This document shows positions 1-7,886 of a DNA stretch of 43,904 nt, in pieces. The notes beneath the pieces are model-generated. The model was not told where the DNA came from. It did not search any database and saw only the letters and a program-made list of their open reading frames with translations. Each line of letters begins with the position of its first letter. Positions within the stretch are counted from its first letter, which is position 1. The translations under genes and the position numbers were made by a program. Source of the DNA: a bacterium (lineage in GTDB: Bacteria; Zhuqueibacterota; Zhuqueibacteria; Residuimicrobiales; Residuimicrobiaceae); NCBI GenBank assembly GCA_029554865.1, contig JAKPUX010000185.1, positions 1 to 43,904 of the forward strand. The letters run 5' to 3'.

Positions 1-674
1 CCGATGCGGGTGCGAATGAGACGCACCACCTCATAACCGCAGGCAGCGAACATCCTCCGCACCTGCCGGTTTTTGCCCTCATGAATGATGATCTCCGCCC
101 AATGGCCCGGTTTTACATCGGGCAGAATGCGCAGGCGCGCCGGCAGGGTGCGGTAATTCCTGATCAGAATGCCCTCCTCCAGGGTCTTCCGGTCGCCTTC
201 CTGCAAGGGGCGGTTGATACGCACCCGGTAGCACTTTTCGATCCCGCTGCCGGGGGAGACCAGCCAGCTCGCCATCGGGCCGTCGTTGGTCAGGAAGAGG
301 GCCCCCTCGCTCTCCATGTCGAGCCGGCCGGCGGGAAAGACCCAGGTGGCGAAACCGGGCAGGAGGTCATAGACCGTCGCCCGGCTCTCCTGATCGACGC
401 GGGCAGTGAGAAATCCGGCCGGTTTGTGAAAAAGATAATAGAGCTTTTCCTCCACCCGGCCGATGGGCTGATCGTCCAGGGTGATCTGGTCCTTTTCCAG
501 GTCGACCCAGGCGTAGATGAATTTTTCGACCCGGCCGTTGACCTTGACCCGGCCCGCGAGGATCCATTCCCGCGCCTGGGTGCGGGAACCCAGCCCCTTT
601 TTGCTGAAGGCCCGGACGAGTCCTACCCTCACCCCCTGGCCGCTCTGTTCTTCATTCTGCATGATCTGGTCCAT
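1..674 (-). CDS. RsuA/RluB-family pseudouridine synthase (3' end beyond window)
   Basis: Converts a specific uridine in rRNA to pseudouridine (family knowledge; target base not assignable). Reading the minus strand from ATG at 674 gives an S4-type RNA-binding segment at about residues 18-65 (SKKGLGSRTQAREWI, then GRVKVNG). The catalytic block follows, with the family signature GRLDMESEGALFLTND containing the catalytic Asp. Near the window edge comes the closing motif EGKNRQVRRMF followed by RLIRTRIG, typical of RsuA/RluB/RluE/RluF. The frame runs off the left edge, so about 224 residues are visible and the C-terminus is missing. An in-frame stop lies directly upstream of ATG 674; ATG 662 is an alternative start. 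A promoter-like element sits at 698-726. RluB is the likeliest member but the visible part does not separate the subfamilies. Confidence 0.9.
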   Translation of the reverse strand, partial: MDQIMQNEEQSGQGVRVGLVRAFSKKGLGSRTQAREWILAGRVKVNGRVEKFIYAWVDLEKDQITLDDQPIGRVEEKLYYLFHKPAGFLTARVDQESRATVYDLLPGFATWVFPAGRLDMESEGALFLTNDGPMASWLVSPGSGIEKCYRVRINRPLQEGDRKTLEEGILIRNYRTLPARLRILPDVKPGHWAEIIIHEGKNRQVRRMFAACGYEVVRLIRTRI

Positions 675-697
675 TCATCAGTTCACAAGGCTGGTAA

Positions 698-726
698 AAT
701 ATAGGTGATTTGCAGAGATGGGGCAA
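698..726 (-). promoter_or_regulatory. Predicted promoter for the pseudouridine synthase gene
   Basis: On the minus strand TTGCCC (721-726) and TATATT (698-703) are separated by 17 bp. The expected start of transcription is about 17 nt before ATG 674. Sequence match only. Confidence 0.4.
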
Positions 727-825
727 GGATAAAATGGTTCAGCTGGAAATATAGCTTTTTTAATTCGTTCAGGCTTCATAAATTCATATGGCAGTTACGG
801 ATCTTATAGGAGCCTCCTTCGCCGT

Positions 826-1527
826 ATGGAAATCCCCGACAACACCATCGAAGCCTTTGCGCGCAATTTCCACCGTGAAGCACGCCTGTACGGATTCAGC
901 GATGCGGACTGCCTGCGCTTCGTCAACGCCATCCTCGATCTGATCATGAAGAATGACGTGGCCAACACCCACAAATTCAGCACCCTGCACTGGTCACGGG
1001 AGGGTGAGCAGCGCTACGCCCGCCTTCCCATCACCATGGAACAGCTCTGCATCCGTGAATATGACCATATCATCGACCCCCCCTTTTTCGAAAGATGGCT
1101 CGAGGACGAATACGGCCGCTATTTCCTCCTCTCCCGGCTGAGCCTGCACCGGACCGATTTTTTCGATCTGGTCAATGACCCCACCAATATCATCGGGGTT
1201 ATCACCCTGCCCGAGGGGCTCCCGATCGGAGCCGTCGCCTTTCTCAAGCATGATATCCTCTCCAAAAAGGCTGAACTCCGCAAGCTCATCGGCAATCCCG
1301 AATATCGCGGCAAGGGCTACGCCAAAACCGCCACCCGCCTCTGGATCGAATACGGCCTCTTCGGCCTCGGTCTGAAAAAAATCTACCTCAACACCATCAA
1401 TACCAATATCCGCAACATCCGCCTCAATCAGGAGCTCGGCTTCACCATCGAGGGCATCCTCCACAACGAGGTCATGATCGACGGGGTCTACAAGGATGTG
1501 CTCAGGATGAGCCTGTGGCTGGAATAA
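826..1527 (+). CDS. GNAT-family N-acetyltransferase, RimJ/RimL-like
   Basis: A 233-residue protein with a GNAT acetyl-CoA-binding core in its C-terminal half. Motif A is visible as NPEYRGKGYAKTATRLW (about residues 159-175), followed by the beta5/alpha4 region (NIRNIRLNQELGFTIEGIL) and a closing DGVYKDVLRMSLWL. This is the arrangement of RimJ/RimL-type acetyltransferases (Acetyltransf_3), which acetylate protein N-termini or small amines. The substrate cannot be read from sequence. The first 80 or so residues (EAFARNFHREARLYGFSDAD) are not part of the usual core and may be an added helical domain. An AGGAG at 808-812 is 13 nt from the ATG, rather far; no better in-frame start was seen upstream. 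It appears to be a single gene, divergent from the pseudouridine synthase. Confidence 0.8.
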   Translation: MEIPDNTIEAFARNFHREARLYGFSDADCLRFVNAILDLIMKNDVANTHKFSTLHWSREGEQRYARLPITMEQLCIREYDHIIDPPFFERWLEDEYGRYFLLSRLSLHRTDFFDLVNDPTNIIGVITLPEGLPIGAVAFLKHDILSKKAELRKLIGNPEYRGKGYAKTATRLWIEYGLFGLGLKKIYLNTINTNIRNIRLNQELGFTIEGILHNEVMIDGVYKDVLRMSLWLE

Positions 1528-1624
1528 GGAAATATTCCGTACAGCCGCAGCGCGTGCAAAATGGGGGACCGGCGCCCGTGCGCTGGCTGATAAAACCGCC
1601 GATGATAATGGAGTCTCCGACAGA

Positions 1625-2845
1625 ATGATCTCATCGCCTCGAAAAGCCAAATCCACCTCCGGATTCAGCCGCAATCTGCTCTTAACAGGGCTGACCAGCT
1701 TTCTCACCGACACCTCGGTGAAGATGGTCTATTCGGTCATGCCGATGTTTCTGCTCTCCATCGGCGCCTCCAAGACCAGCCTCTCGCTGATCGAGGGCAT
1801 CGCGGAGAGCACCGCCGCCCTCGTCAAGACCCTCTCCGGTTTCTGGAGCGACCGCATCGGCAGAAACAAGCCCTTCATGCTGGTAGGCTACGGCATCACT
1901 GCCCTCATCATCCCTCTCTACGCCCTGGTCGTCTCCCCCGTGCAGGTCCTGCTGCTGCGCTTCATCGAGAGGTTCGGCAAGGGGGTCCGCACTGCACCGC
2001 GCGACAGCCTCATTGCCGGCTCGGTCATCAACGGCGAGACCGGCAAGGGATTCGGCCTGCAAAAGGCGATGGATAACAGCGGCGCCATCGTCGGCCCCCT
2101 GGCCGCCTTTGCACTCCTCTACCTGTTCCCGGCCGATTACAGGCGCCTCTTCTTCCTGGCCGGGATCCCCTCCCTGCTGGGCATCCTGGTGATCCTTTTC
2201 GGCATCCGCGAGGCGAAAAAGGGCAGCGATCAGCTCTTTAAAAAGTTCCGCTTCCGGGATTTCCCCGGGCGGTTTTACCTCTTCCTGGCTATAATCTTCA
2301 TCTTCACCCTCGGCAATTCCACCGACGCCCTGCTCATGGTCAAGGCCAATGAGGTGGGGGTGAAAGTCGCCTTCATCCCGCTCGTCTACCTGGTCACCAG
2401 CATCGTCTCGGTCGCGCTCGCCATTCCGCTCGGATCGCTCTCCGACCGGATCGGCAAGGAGAAAATCCTCATCGCGGGATTTCTCATCTACGCCCTGGTC
2501 TATTTCGGCTTCGGGATCACCCGGAGTGTAAGCGCCATCATCGGCCTCTTCGCCCTGTACGGGCTCTATTCAGCGGCGACCGACGGCATCCAGAAGGCCC
2601 TGGTCTCCGACATCATCGACAAAAACAAGCAGGGCACGGGACTGGGTCTCTACAATGCCCTGATCGGCTTCACCCTGCTGCCCGCCAGCCTCATTGCCGG
2701 CGCCCTTTACGACCGGGTCAATTCGAGCATCCCTTTTTATTTCGGCGCGGTCATGGCGCTTCTCGCCGCGGTGCTGATGTTCTTCTTCTGCCGGAGCCGG
2801 AACCACCCCTCGCCCGCCGGAGTGGTCGAAAGGAGGAGGTCATGA
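1625..2845 (+). CDS. Major facilitator superfamily transporter
   Basis: A 406-residue inner-membrane protein of the usual 12-helix MFS length. The conserved motif A between helices 2 and 3 is visible in both halves: GFWSDRIGRNKP (about residues 73-84) and GSLSDRIGKEK (about 272-282). Hydrophobic segments are regularly spaced. The N-terminal SFLTDTSVKMVYSVMP resembles a group of MFS proteins annotated as drug or metal efflux, but no substrate can be named. The last codons overlap the next gene in an ATGA junction, so it is translationally coupled to a cation diffusion facilitator. That suggests a shared role in exporting ions or a metal chelate (inference). Confidence 0.85.
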   Translation: MISSPRKAKSTSGFSRNLLLTGLTSFLTDTSVKMVYSVMPMFLLSIGASKTSLSLIEGIAESTAALVKTLSGFWSDRIGRNKPFMLVGYGITALIIPLYALVVSPVQVLLLRFIERFGKGVRTAPRDSLIAGSVINGETGKGFGLQKAMDNSGAIVGPLAAFALLYLFPADYRRLFFLAGIPSLLGILVILFGIREAKKGSDQLFKKFRFRDFPGRFYLFLAIIFIFTLGNSTDALLMVKANEVGVKVAFIPLVYLVTSIVSVALAIPLGSLSDRIGKEKILIAGFLIYALVYFGFGITRSVSAIIGLFALYGLYSAATDGIQKALVSDIIDKNKQGTGLGLYNALIGFTLLPASLIAGALYDRVNSSIPFYFGAVMALLAAVLMFFFCRSRNHPSPAGVVERRRS

Positions 2846-4254
2846 ACACTGCCGTGGCTGACCAGGAAAAGAACCGGGTGGCTCTCTCCTCGGTCATCGC
2901 CGCCTTCTTTCTGACCGGATTCAAACTCACCACCGGCATCATGACCGGAAGCATGGGCATCCTGGCCGAGGCTGCTCATTCCGCCCTCGATCTGATTGCG
3001 GCGGTGATCACCCTGTTTGCCGTGCGCTTTTCGGGCCGCCCGGCCGACCGCGAGCACACCTACGGCCACGGCAAAATCGAAAACCTCAGCGCCCTGGCCG
3101 AGACCCTGCTGCTGCTCCTCACCTGCGGCTGGATCATCTATGAATCAGTCAGACGCCTGCTCTTCACGGAGGTGCATGTCGAGGTCAGCCTCTGGGCCTT
3201 TGCGGTGGTCATCCTCTCGATCATCATCGATTTCGGCCGCTCGCGCGCCCTTGCGCGTACAGCCAAAAAACACAACAGCCAGGCGCTCGAGGCTGATGCG
3301 CTCCACTTTTCGACCGATATCTGGTCCTCGGGAGTTGTGCTCGTTGGGCTGCTCCTGGTGGTGCTCTCGAAGCGAACCGGCATCGCCTGGCTGACCAGGG
3401 CCGATGCCGCAGCCGCCCTCATCGTCGCCGGCATCGTGATCCATGTCAGCTTTCAGCTCGGCAAGAGGACGGTCAGCGCCCTGCTCGATGCCGTCCCTGC
3501 GGAGCTTACTGCGGAGATCGGTCAGGCGATCATGGTCCCGGGGGTGCTGAGGGCGGGGCGCGTGCGCGCCCGGCGCAGCGGAGCGGACGCCTTTGCCGAT
3601 GTCACCGTGATGGTCGCACGGGACACCTCGCTGGAGCAGGCCCACGATATCGCAGCAGCGGTGGAGGAAGAGGTGCACAATATCATGCCCGGTTCCGACG
3701 TCATGGTCCACCTCGATCCGGTGGAGAGCGACAATGAGTCGATGCTTCAGGTCATCCGCCTTACCGCCGCACGCCACGGCCTGGGCGTGCACGGCATTCG
3801 CATTTACAATATCCACGGCAAGGAGTACATGGAGCAGCACATCGAGGTGAGTGAGGATTACACCCTCGAGGAGGCGCACGCCCAAACGACCCGCTTCGAA
3901 GAGGCCCTCCATGACCTCTTCCCGAGACTCGCACAGATCATCACCCACATTGAACCGGTTGGAGATTCGAGCGCCCGCAGGCAGCCGGGACAGGCCGATC
4001 CCGGGCAGATCCGCCGCGTCCTCCTCGCACTGCCAGAGGTCAGGGAGGCCGGCCTCGACATCCACGACCTGCTGGTGAACAGCGTCGGCGGCGAGCTCAA
4101 CATCGCCTTTCACTACGCCCTCGCCTCCGATCTCCCCATCACCGACGCCCACCTCCTCACCGAAAGGATCGAGCGTTCCCTCCGGCAGATGATCCCGAAC
4201 CTGGGCAGGGTGGTGATCCACACCGAGCCGCGATCGCACCCGGAAAGGGGCTGA
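2842..4254 (+). CDS. Cation diffusion facilitator (zinc/divalent metal exporter) with extended C-terminus
   Basis: A 470-residue CDF transporter, proton-coupled efflux of Zn2+ or a similar ion by family knowledge. The transport-site residues of the six-helix domain are visible as H46/D50 in AAHSALD and H155/D159 in LHFSTD, a HDHD set typical of zinc-selective members. The loop motif YGHGKIE follows helix 2. After about residue 205 the protein is much longer than YiiP/FieF (about 300 residues). I count three successive ZT_dimer-like cytoplasmic modules, around residues 210-285, 295-375 and 385-465. The first two end in similar MVHLDPVE and ITHIEPVG segments, the third in VIHTEPRS. The start codon overlaps the stop of the MFS gene (ATGA), indicating coupled translation. 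Confidence 0.9.
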   Translation: MNTAVADQEKNRVALSSVIAAFFLTGFKLTTGIMTGSMGILAEAAHSALDLIAAVITLFAVRFSGRPADREHTYGHGKIENLSALAETLLLLLTCGWIIYESVRRLLFTEVHVEVSLWAFAVVILSIIIDFGRSRALARTAKKHNSQALEADALHFSTDIWSSGVVLVGLLLVVLSKRTGIAWLTRADAAAALIVAGIVIHVSFQLGKRTVSALLDAVPAELTAEIGQAIMVPGVLRAGRVRARRSGADAFADVTVMVARDTSLEQAHDIAAAVEEEVHNIMPGSDVMVHLDPVESDNESMLQVIRLTAARHGLGVHGIRIYNIHGKEYMEQHIEVSEDYTLEEAHAQTTRFEEALHDLFPRLAQIITHIEPVGDSSARRQPGQADPGQIRRVLLALPEVREAGLDIHDLLVNSVGGELNIAFHYALASDLPITDAHLLTERIERSLRQMIPNLGRVVIHTEPRSHPERG

Positions 4255-4293
4255 CGGGGAAGAGGCGCCCGCAGCGGCGAAATCCGCCGCAAA

Positions 4294-4322
4294 TTGAGCA
4301 CAATTGCCTTTGATAATAATAA
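4294..4322 (+). promoter_or_regulatory. Possible promoter for the radical SAM / PHP gene pair
   Basis: TTGAGC (4294-4299) and TAATAA (4317-4322) with a 17-bp spacer, in an AT-rich patch within otherwise GC-rich sequence. A small GCGGCG/CGCCGC hairpin (about 4273-4290) just upstream lacks a U-run. Weak, sequence-only prediction. Confidence 0.3.
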
Positions 4323-4432
4323 ATTATTCACTAAGTTTCTTCAGCCCGGGGTGAAGAGATGGATCAGGCTTCAAACAGCGGGTGGCGCTCCTGAGAGCGC
4401 GGTGGATGGCGGGCGGTGAATCTTCTTTCCTG

Positions 4433-5749
4433 ATGCGAATTATGCAGAATTCCACACCCCATACGGATCTGCCCTGGCTGGTGGTCAGCGATGCCGGCGG
4501 CCATATCTTCGAGATCCCCGGCCTGGAGATGGCCGGCATGCGCCTGCGCGAACGCCGCCTCCCCGAGGCGGCGGAGCTCATTCCCCTTCCCTTCGGCAGC
4601 GCCCTCTTCCAGCTGCCGGGGCGCCGGCCCGTGGGCTATGACCGCAGCCGCAAGCGTTTCGTCGTGCTCGAGGAGCATGAGGGACAAAAGATCTTCGCCG
4701 TCGGCGCCTTCATCGCCCCCGCTCATACCCAGACCCTGCTCGCTGCCTATGAGAGCACGCCCGGCGCCGAGCCCCTCCCCCTCTTCGCCTACAGCGCCGC
4801 GGGCTGGCGGGATGAGCGCTTTTTCACCGCCGGGGTGCGGGTGGACGCCGATATCCGCCAGGACCCCGCCTACTTCAACGCCCGCCTCATCGAGCAGCAG
4901 GCCGCCCTCCTGCTCAAACGCTACCCCGGCAACCGCCTCATCGGGCACCTGGTAGAAAACTGCGTCCGCCGCTATGGCTGCCCCGCGGCCCAGAATCTCG
5001 CCCTTGGGCGCTGGGAGGCCCCCATCCCCACCAGCCCCTCCTGCAATGCCCGCTGTGTCGGCTGCATCTCGAAGCAGCCGGAGGGCTGCGTGCCGGAGAC
5101 CCAGACGCGCATCACCTTCGTGCCCACCCCCGAGGAGATCGCTGAATACACCGTACCGCACCTCGACCACGCCCCCCGCCCGGTCGTCAGCTTTGGCCAG
5201 GGCTGCGAGGGGGAGCCCCTCATCCAGGGCGATCTGCTCGAGCAGGCCATCCAGCTCATCCGCTCGCGCACAGCCAGCGGCGTCATCAATCTCAATACCA
5301 ATGCCTCGCGGCCGGAAGTGATCGACCGTCTCTGCCAAGCAGGACTCGACAGTCTGCGCATCAGCCTCAACAGCGCTCGCCCGGAACCCTATCGCGCCTA
5401 CTACCGGCCGGCCGGCTACGACTGGCCTGAGGTGGTGGAGAGCATGCGCATCGCCCGCCGCCGCGGACGCTGGATCTCGCTCAACTACTTTATCTTTCCA
5501 GGATTCACCGATGACCCGGAGGAGATGGCCGCCCTGATCAGCCTGGTGAAAAACCACCACATCGATTACATCCAGATGCGCAATCTCAACATCGATCCGG
5601 AGTGGTACGGCCAGGCCCTCGGGCTTGAGGCGGCCGCGCCCCGTGCCATCGGCATCCTCGCCTGGATGGAACAGGTCAAGGCCGCCGCCCCGTGGATCCG
5701 CTTCGGTTACTTCAATCCCCCCCGGGAAGACTGGGGGGCCGGGCGATGA
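4433..5749 (+). CDS. Radical SAM protein of unknown substrate
   Basis: A 438-residue protein (if ATG 4433 is used; ATG 4442 and an upstream in-frame ATG at 4382 are alternatives). The [4Fe-4S]-binding motif is CNARCVGC, Cys at about 204, 208 and 211, a standard CX3CX2C that generates the 5'-deoxyadenosyl radical. The following FGQGCEGEPL and LNTNASRPEVIDRLCQAGLDS match the SAM-binding GGE-like and beta4-beta5 parts of the TIM barrel. Unusually, the cluster motif is preceded by about 200 residues of a separate N-terminal region (VVSDAGGHIFEIPGLEMAG onward) that I do not recognise. There are no extra Cys-rich SPASM motifs at the C-terminus. The stop overlaps the start of the membrane PHP gene by 4 nt (ATGA), so the two are probably made together. 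Confidence 0.8.
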   Translation: MRIMQNSTPHTDLPWLVVSDAGGHIFEIPGLEMAGMRLRERRLPEAAELIPLPFGSALFQLPGRRPVGYDRSRKRFVVLEEHEGQKIFAVGAFIAPAHTQTLLAAYESTPGAEPLPLFAYSAAGWRDERFFTAGVRVDADIRQDPAYFNARLIEQQAALLLKRYPGNRLIGHLVENCVRRYGCPAAQNLALGRWEAPIPTSPSCNARCVGCISKQPEGCVPETQTRITFVPTPEEIAEYTVPHLDHAPRPVVSFGQGCEGEPLIQGDLLEQAIQLIRSRTASGVINLNTNASRPEVIDRLCQAGLDSLRISLNSARPEPYRAYYRPAGYDWPEVVESMRIARRRGRWISLNYFIFPGFTDDPEEMAALISLVKNHHIDYIQMRNLNIDPEWYGQALGLEAAAPRAIGILAWMEQVKAAAPWIRFGYFNPPREDWGAGR

Positions 5750-7200
5750 CCACCCGATTCCGCAGCCTGAAGTGGGGTCTGCTGGTCCTGCTGGCGCTCC
5801 TCTCCACCTCCCTGTGGCTGCCGCAGCACCCCTGGATCGAGGATGTCCTCCTCCAGAAGCCGGCCGCCGGCTACTCCGTCCATCTCCCGGCCGGGCGCAT
5901 CCTCTTCGAACCCTTTCTCGGCCCCCTCCTCTTTCTCAGCCGGGCCGATGATCCCCTCCAGCTCGTGCTCTGGATCCTCTTCTGGCTCATGGCCGCCACC
6001 CTCCTGCTCCCGATTGTTCAGGCCCGAAGGAACGGCGCGGCACCCGGCCGGGCTCTGCGCACGGGTTTGACCTGGCTGCCGGTCACTTTTATCCTCCTGG
6101 CTGCCGTGCTGCTCATCTTCCTCTTCTCCCCCTTCCCAAGCAGCACCATTGAGCATGAGCAGAAAGACGTGGTCCTCGTCAACCTGCACAGCCACACCTA
6201 TCACAGCCACGACGGCCTCATCTCGCCGCTGCGCCTGATGCACTGGCACGAGCGCAACGGCTTTGACGCCTTTTTCCTCACCGAGCACAACAACCACCGC
6301 GCCAGCCTTGAACTGGTGGAGGCACAGAGGACGGGTGTGCTGCCCCCGGAACCCCTCCTCATCGCCGGCGAGGAATACTCCGGCAGCAACCACATCCTCC
6401 TCCTCGGCCTGACCCGCAACTTTAATAGCAAGGACTATCCCGACCAGGCGGCGGTCGACTCCGCCCATAGCCAGGGGGGCGCCGTCCTTCTCGCCCACTG
6501 GTTCTCCCCCCAGCGCAACACCCGCCCCCTCGCCCACTATATCGCCATGGGCATAGACGGCTTTGAAATCGCCAACCAGGCCGAGGGCATTTTCCATCCC
6601 GAAAAGTACACCACCGCCCTGCGCCGGGCCGCACAGGAACACGACCTGCTCCTGACCGGCAACCCGGACTATCACGGCTACGGCCCCGCCTGCCTGGCCT
6701 GGAATGCCCTCCACCTGCCCGGCTGGCGCCGGCTGGAGCGCGAAGAGCGCACCCGGGCGATCATCGATCTGCTGCGCCAGCGCGACCAGTCGCGGCTGCA
6801 GATCCTGCTCTATCGCGACCGCATGCCCATCCCGGCCGGTCTCACCTGGCTTTCACCCCTCATCACCCTGCTCGACTATTTCCGCTCGCTGCGACCGGTG
6901 CAGCTGCTGGCCTGGCTGGCCTGGACAGGGCTGCTGCTCCTCTTTCGCCGCTTCGCTCCGCGCATCCCCGAACAGCTTCGCATCCCGCTCCAACCGCGCG
7001 AGCTGCTCTCCATCGCCGGGGCGGGCGCCGCGGCAGTTACCATGCTTTTCGGACTCTGGATGCTGGTCCAGCACTCCCTGCTCGGCGGGGAAAACAGGAT
7101 TTTTCTCGAGTACGGCACCTGGCTCAGCATCATAGGCATCCTGTTGTTTATATACTGCATAACCCTCCTAAAAAATCTGAAAAAATTGAACATTTTTTAG
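5746..7200 (+). CDS. Membrane-anchored PHP-domain phosphoesterase-like protein
   Basis: A 484-residue protein starting at the ATGA overlap with the radical SAM gene. Three hydrophobic segments occupy about residues 8-28, 65-90 and 106-128. A PHP metal-dependent hydrolase domain follows, with metal-ligand motifs NLHSHTYHSHDG (H148, H150), TEHNNH (about 179-184), EEYSG, and GNPDYHGYG (about 305-313). Three more hydrophobic segments (about 375-400, 425-450, 460-480) close the protein. PHP domains hydrolyse phosphoester bonds using two or three metal ions (family knowledge); here the domain sits between two membrane bundles. Substrate and sidedness are unknown. An alternative in-frame start at 5692 lies inside the preceding gene and would disrupt the signal-anchor-like N-terminus, so I prefer 5746. 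Confidence 0.8.
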   Translation: MTTRFRSLKWGLLVLLALLSTSLWLPQHPWIEDVLLQKPAAGYSVHLPAGRILFEPFLGPLLFLSRADDPLQLVLWILFWLMAATLLLPIVQARRNGAAPGRALRTGLTWLPVTFILLAAVLLIFLFSPFPSSTIEHEQKDVVLVNLHSHTYHSHDGLISPLRLMHWHERNGFDAFFLTEHNNHRASLELVEAQRTGVLPPEPLLIAGEEYSGSNHILLLGLTRNFNSKDYPDQAAVDSAHSQGGAVLLAHWFSPQRNTRPLAHYIAMGIDGFEIANQAEGIFHPEKYTTALRRAAQEHDLLLTGNPDYHGYGPACLAWNALHLPGWRRLEREERTRAIIDLLRQRDQSRLQILLYRDRMPIPAGLTWLSPLITLLDYFRSLRPVQLLAWLAWTGLLLLFRRFAPRIPEQLRIPLQPRELLSIAGAGAAAVTMLFGLWMLVQHSLLGGENRIFLEYGTWLSIIGILLFIYCITLLKNLKKLNIF

Positions 7201-7289
7201 CGAATCCATCCCGCAAATATCCGCCACTGTTGGTATGAATAGAAAAACGAATAAGGTTCACGGGGATTAAAGAGGGTGTGAGGCCATCA

Positions 7290-7616
7290 ATGGAGATCAC
7301 TGAGATCAGCATCAGACTAAGAAACGAGAGCAAGCTCAAGGCCTTCGTCAACGTTACATTTGACAACCAGTTCGCCGTCAAGGGTTTGAAGATCATCCAG
7401 AGCAAAAAAGGTGTGCTCCTCTGCATGCCTTCGCGCAAATCGGAAGACGGCATGCAGCGCGACATCGCCCACCCCATCACCAAGGAGTTTCGCACCAAAC
7501 TGGAGCAGGAGATCCTGGCCGAATACGCCCGTGTTGAAAAACGCGCCGAACGCGGGGAAATCATCTTCGACAACAGCAAGAACGAAGAATGGGCGTACGT
7601 CGACGACGAAATCTGA
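7290..7616 (+). CDS. spoVG: SpoVG-family RNA/DNA-binding regulatory protein
   Basis: A 108-residue protein matching SpoVG along its length: MEITEISIRL at the start, FDNQFAVKGLKIIQ, then the family signature VLLCMPSRK and RDIAHPITKEFR. The C-terminal helix is LEQEILAEYAR. SpoVG is a small nucleic-acid-binding regulator found in firmicutes, spirochaetes and other phyla; its role outside sporulators is post-transcriptional or transcriptional control (family knowledge). I chose ATG 7290 over GTG 7278 because homologues begin with MEIT/MEVT-type sequences and a GGGTGTGAGG stretch lies about 7 nt upstream. The C-terminus carries an extra acidic tail of about 18 residues (FDNSKNEEWAYVDDEI). A strong terminator follows at 7685-7731, and no clear promoter was seen upstream. 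Confidence 0.92.
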   Translation: MEITEISIRLRNESKLKAFVNVTFDNQFAVKGLKIIQSKKGVLLCMPSRKSEDGMQRDIAHPITKEFRTKLEQEILAEYARVEKRAERGEIIFDNSKNEEWAYVDDEI

Positions 7617-7684
7617 TGCACCGGTTTTCACTTGCTCCCGGCAGCTGCTCCTCATCCTCAGGATTCTGATTCCTCACATATCAC

Positions 7685-7731
7685 GCGCGCAGACACGCCC
7701 CGGCCAGGCCGGGCCTCTGCGCGCTTTTTTT
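7685..7731 (+). terminator. Rho-independent terminator after spoVG
   Basis: A perfect 9-bp outer stem, GCGCGCAGA (7685-7693) with TCTGCGCGC (7716-7724), encloses an inner CCCGGCC/GGCCGGG helix and is followed by seven T. Confidence 0.9.
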
Positions 7732-7886
7732 GTGCCTCCAACAGCCTTTCCGCTTCTCTTTTTCCCTCCCCGAACGCCTCCCGATGAAACCGCCTGCCGG
7801 TTTCTGCGTAGTAATGAGAAGAAAGAGCGGGGAGCGCCCTGCTCCCGACAAGAGCACGGCACCACCATGCCAACAAGGGAGGCACT

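Noticed and set aside
81-704. Plus-strand open frame at the left end
   Set aside because: The minus strand encodes a pseudouridine synthase with S4 and catalytic motifs over the same stretch.
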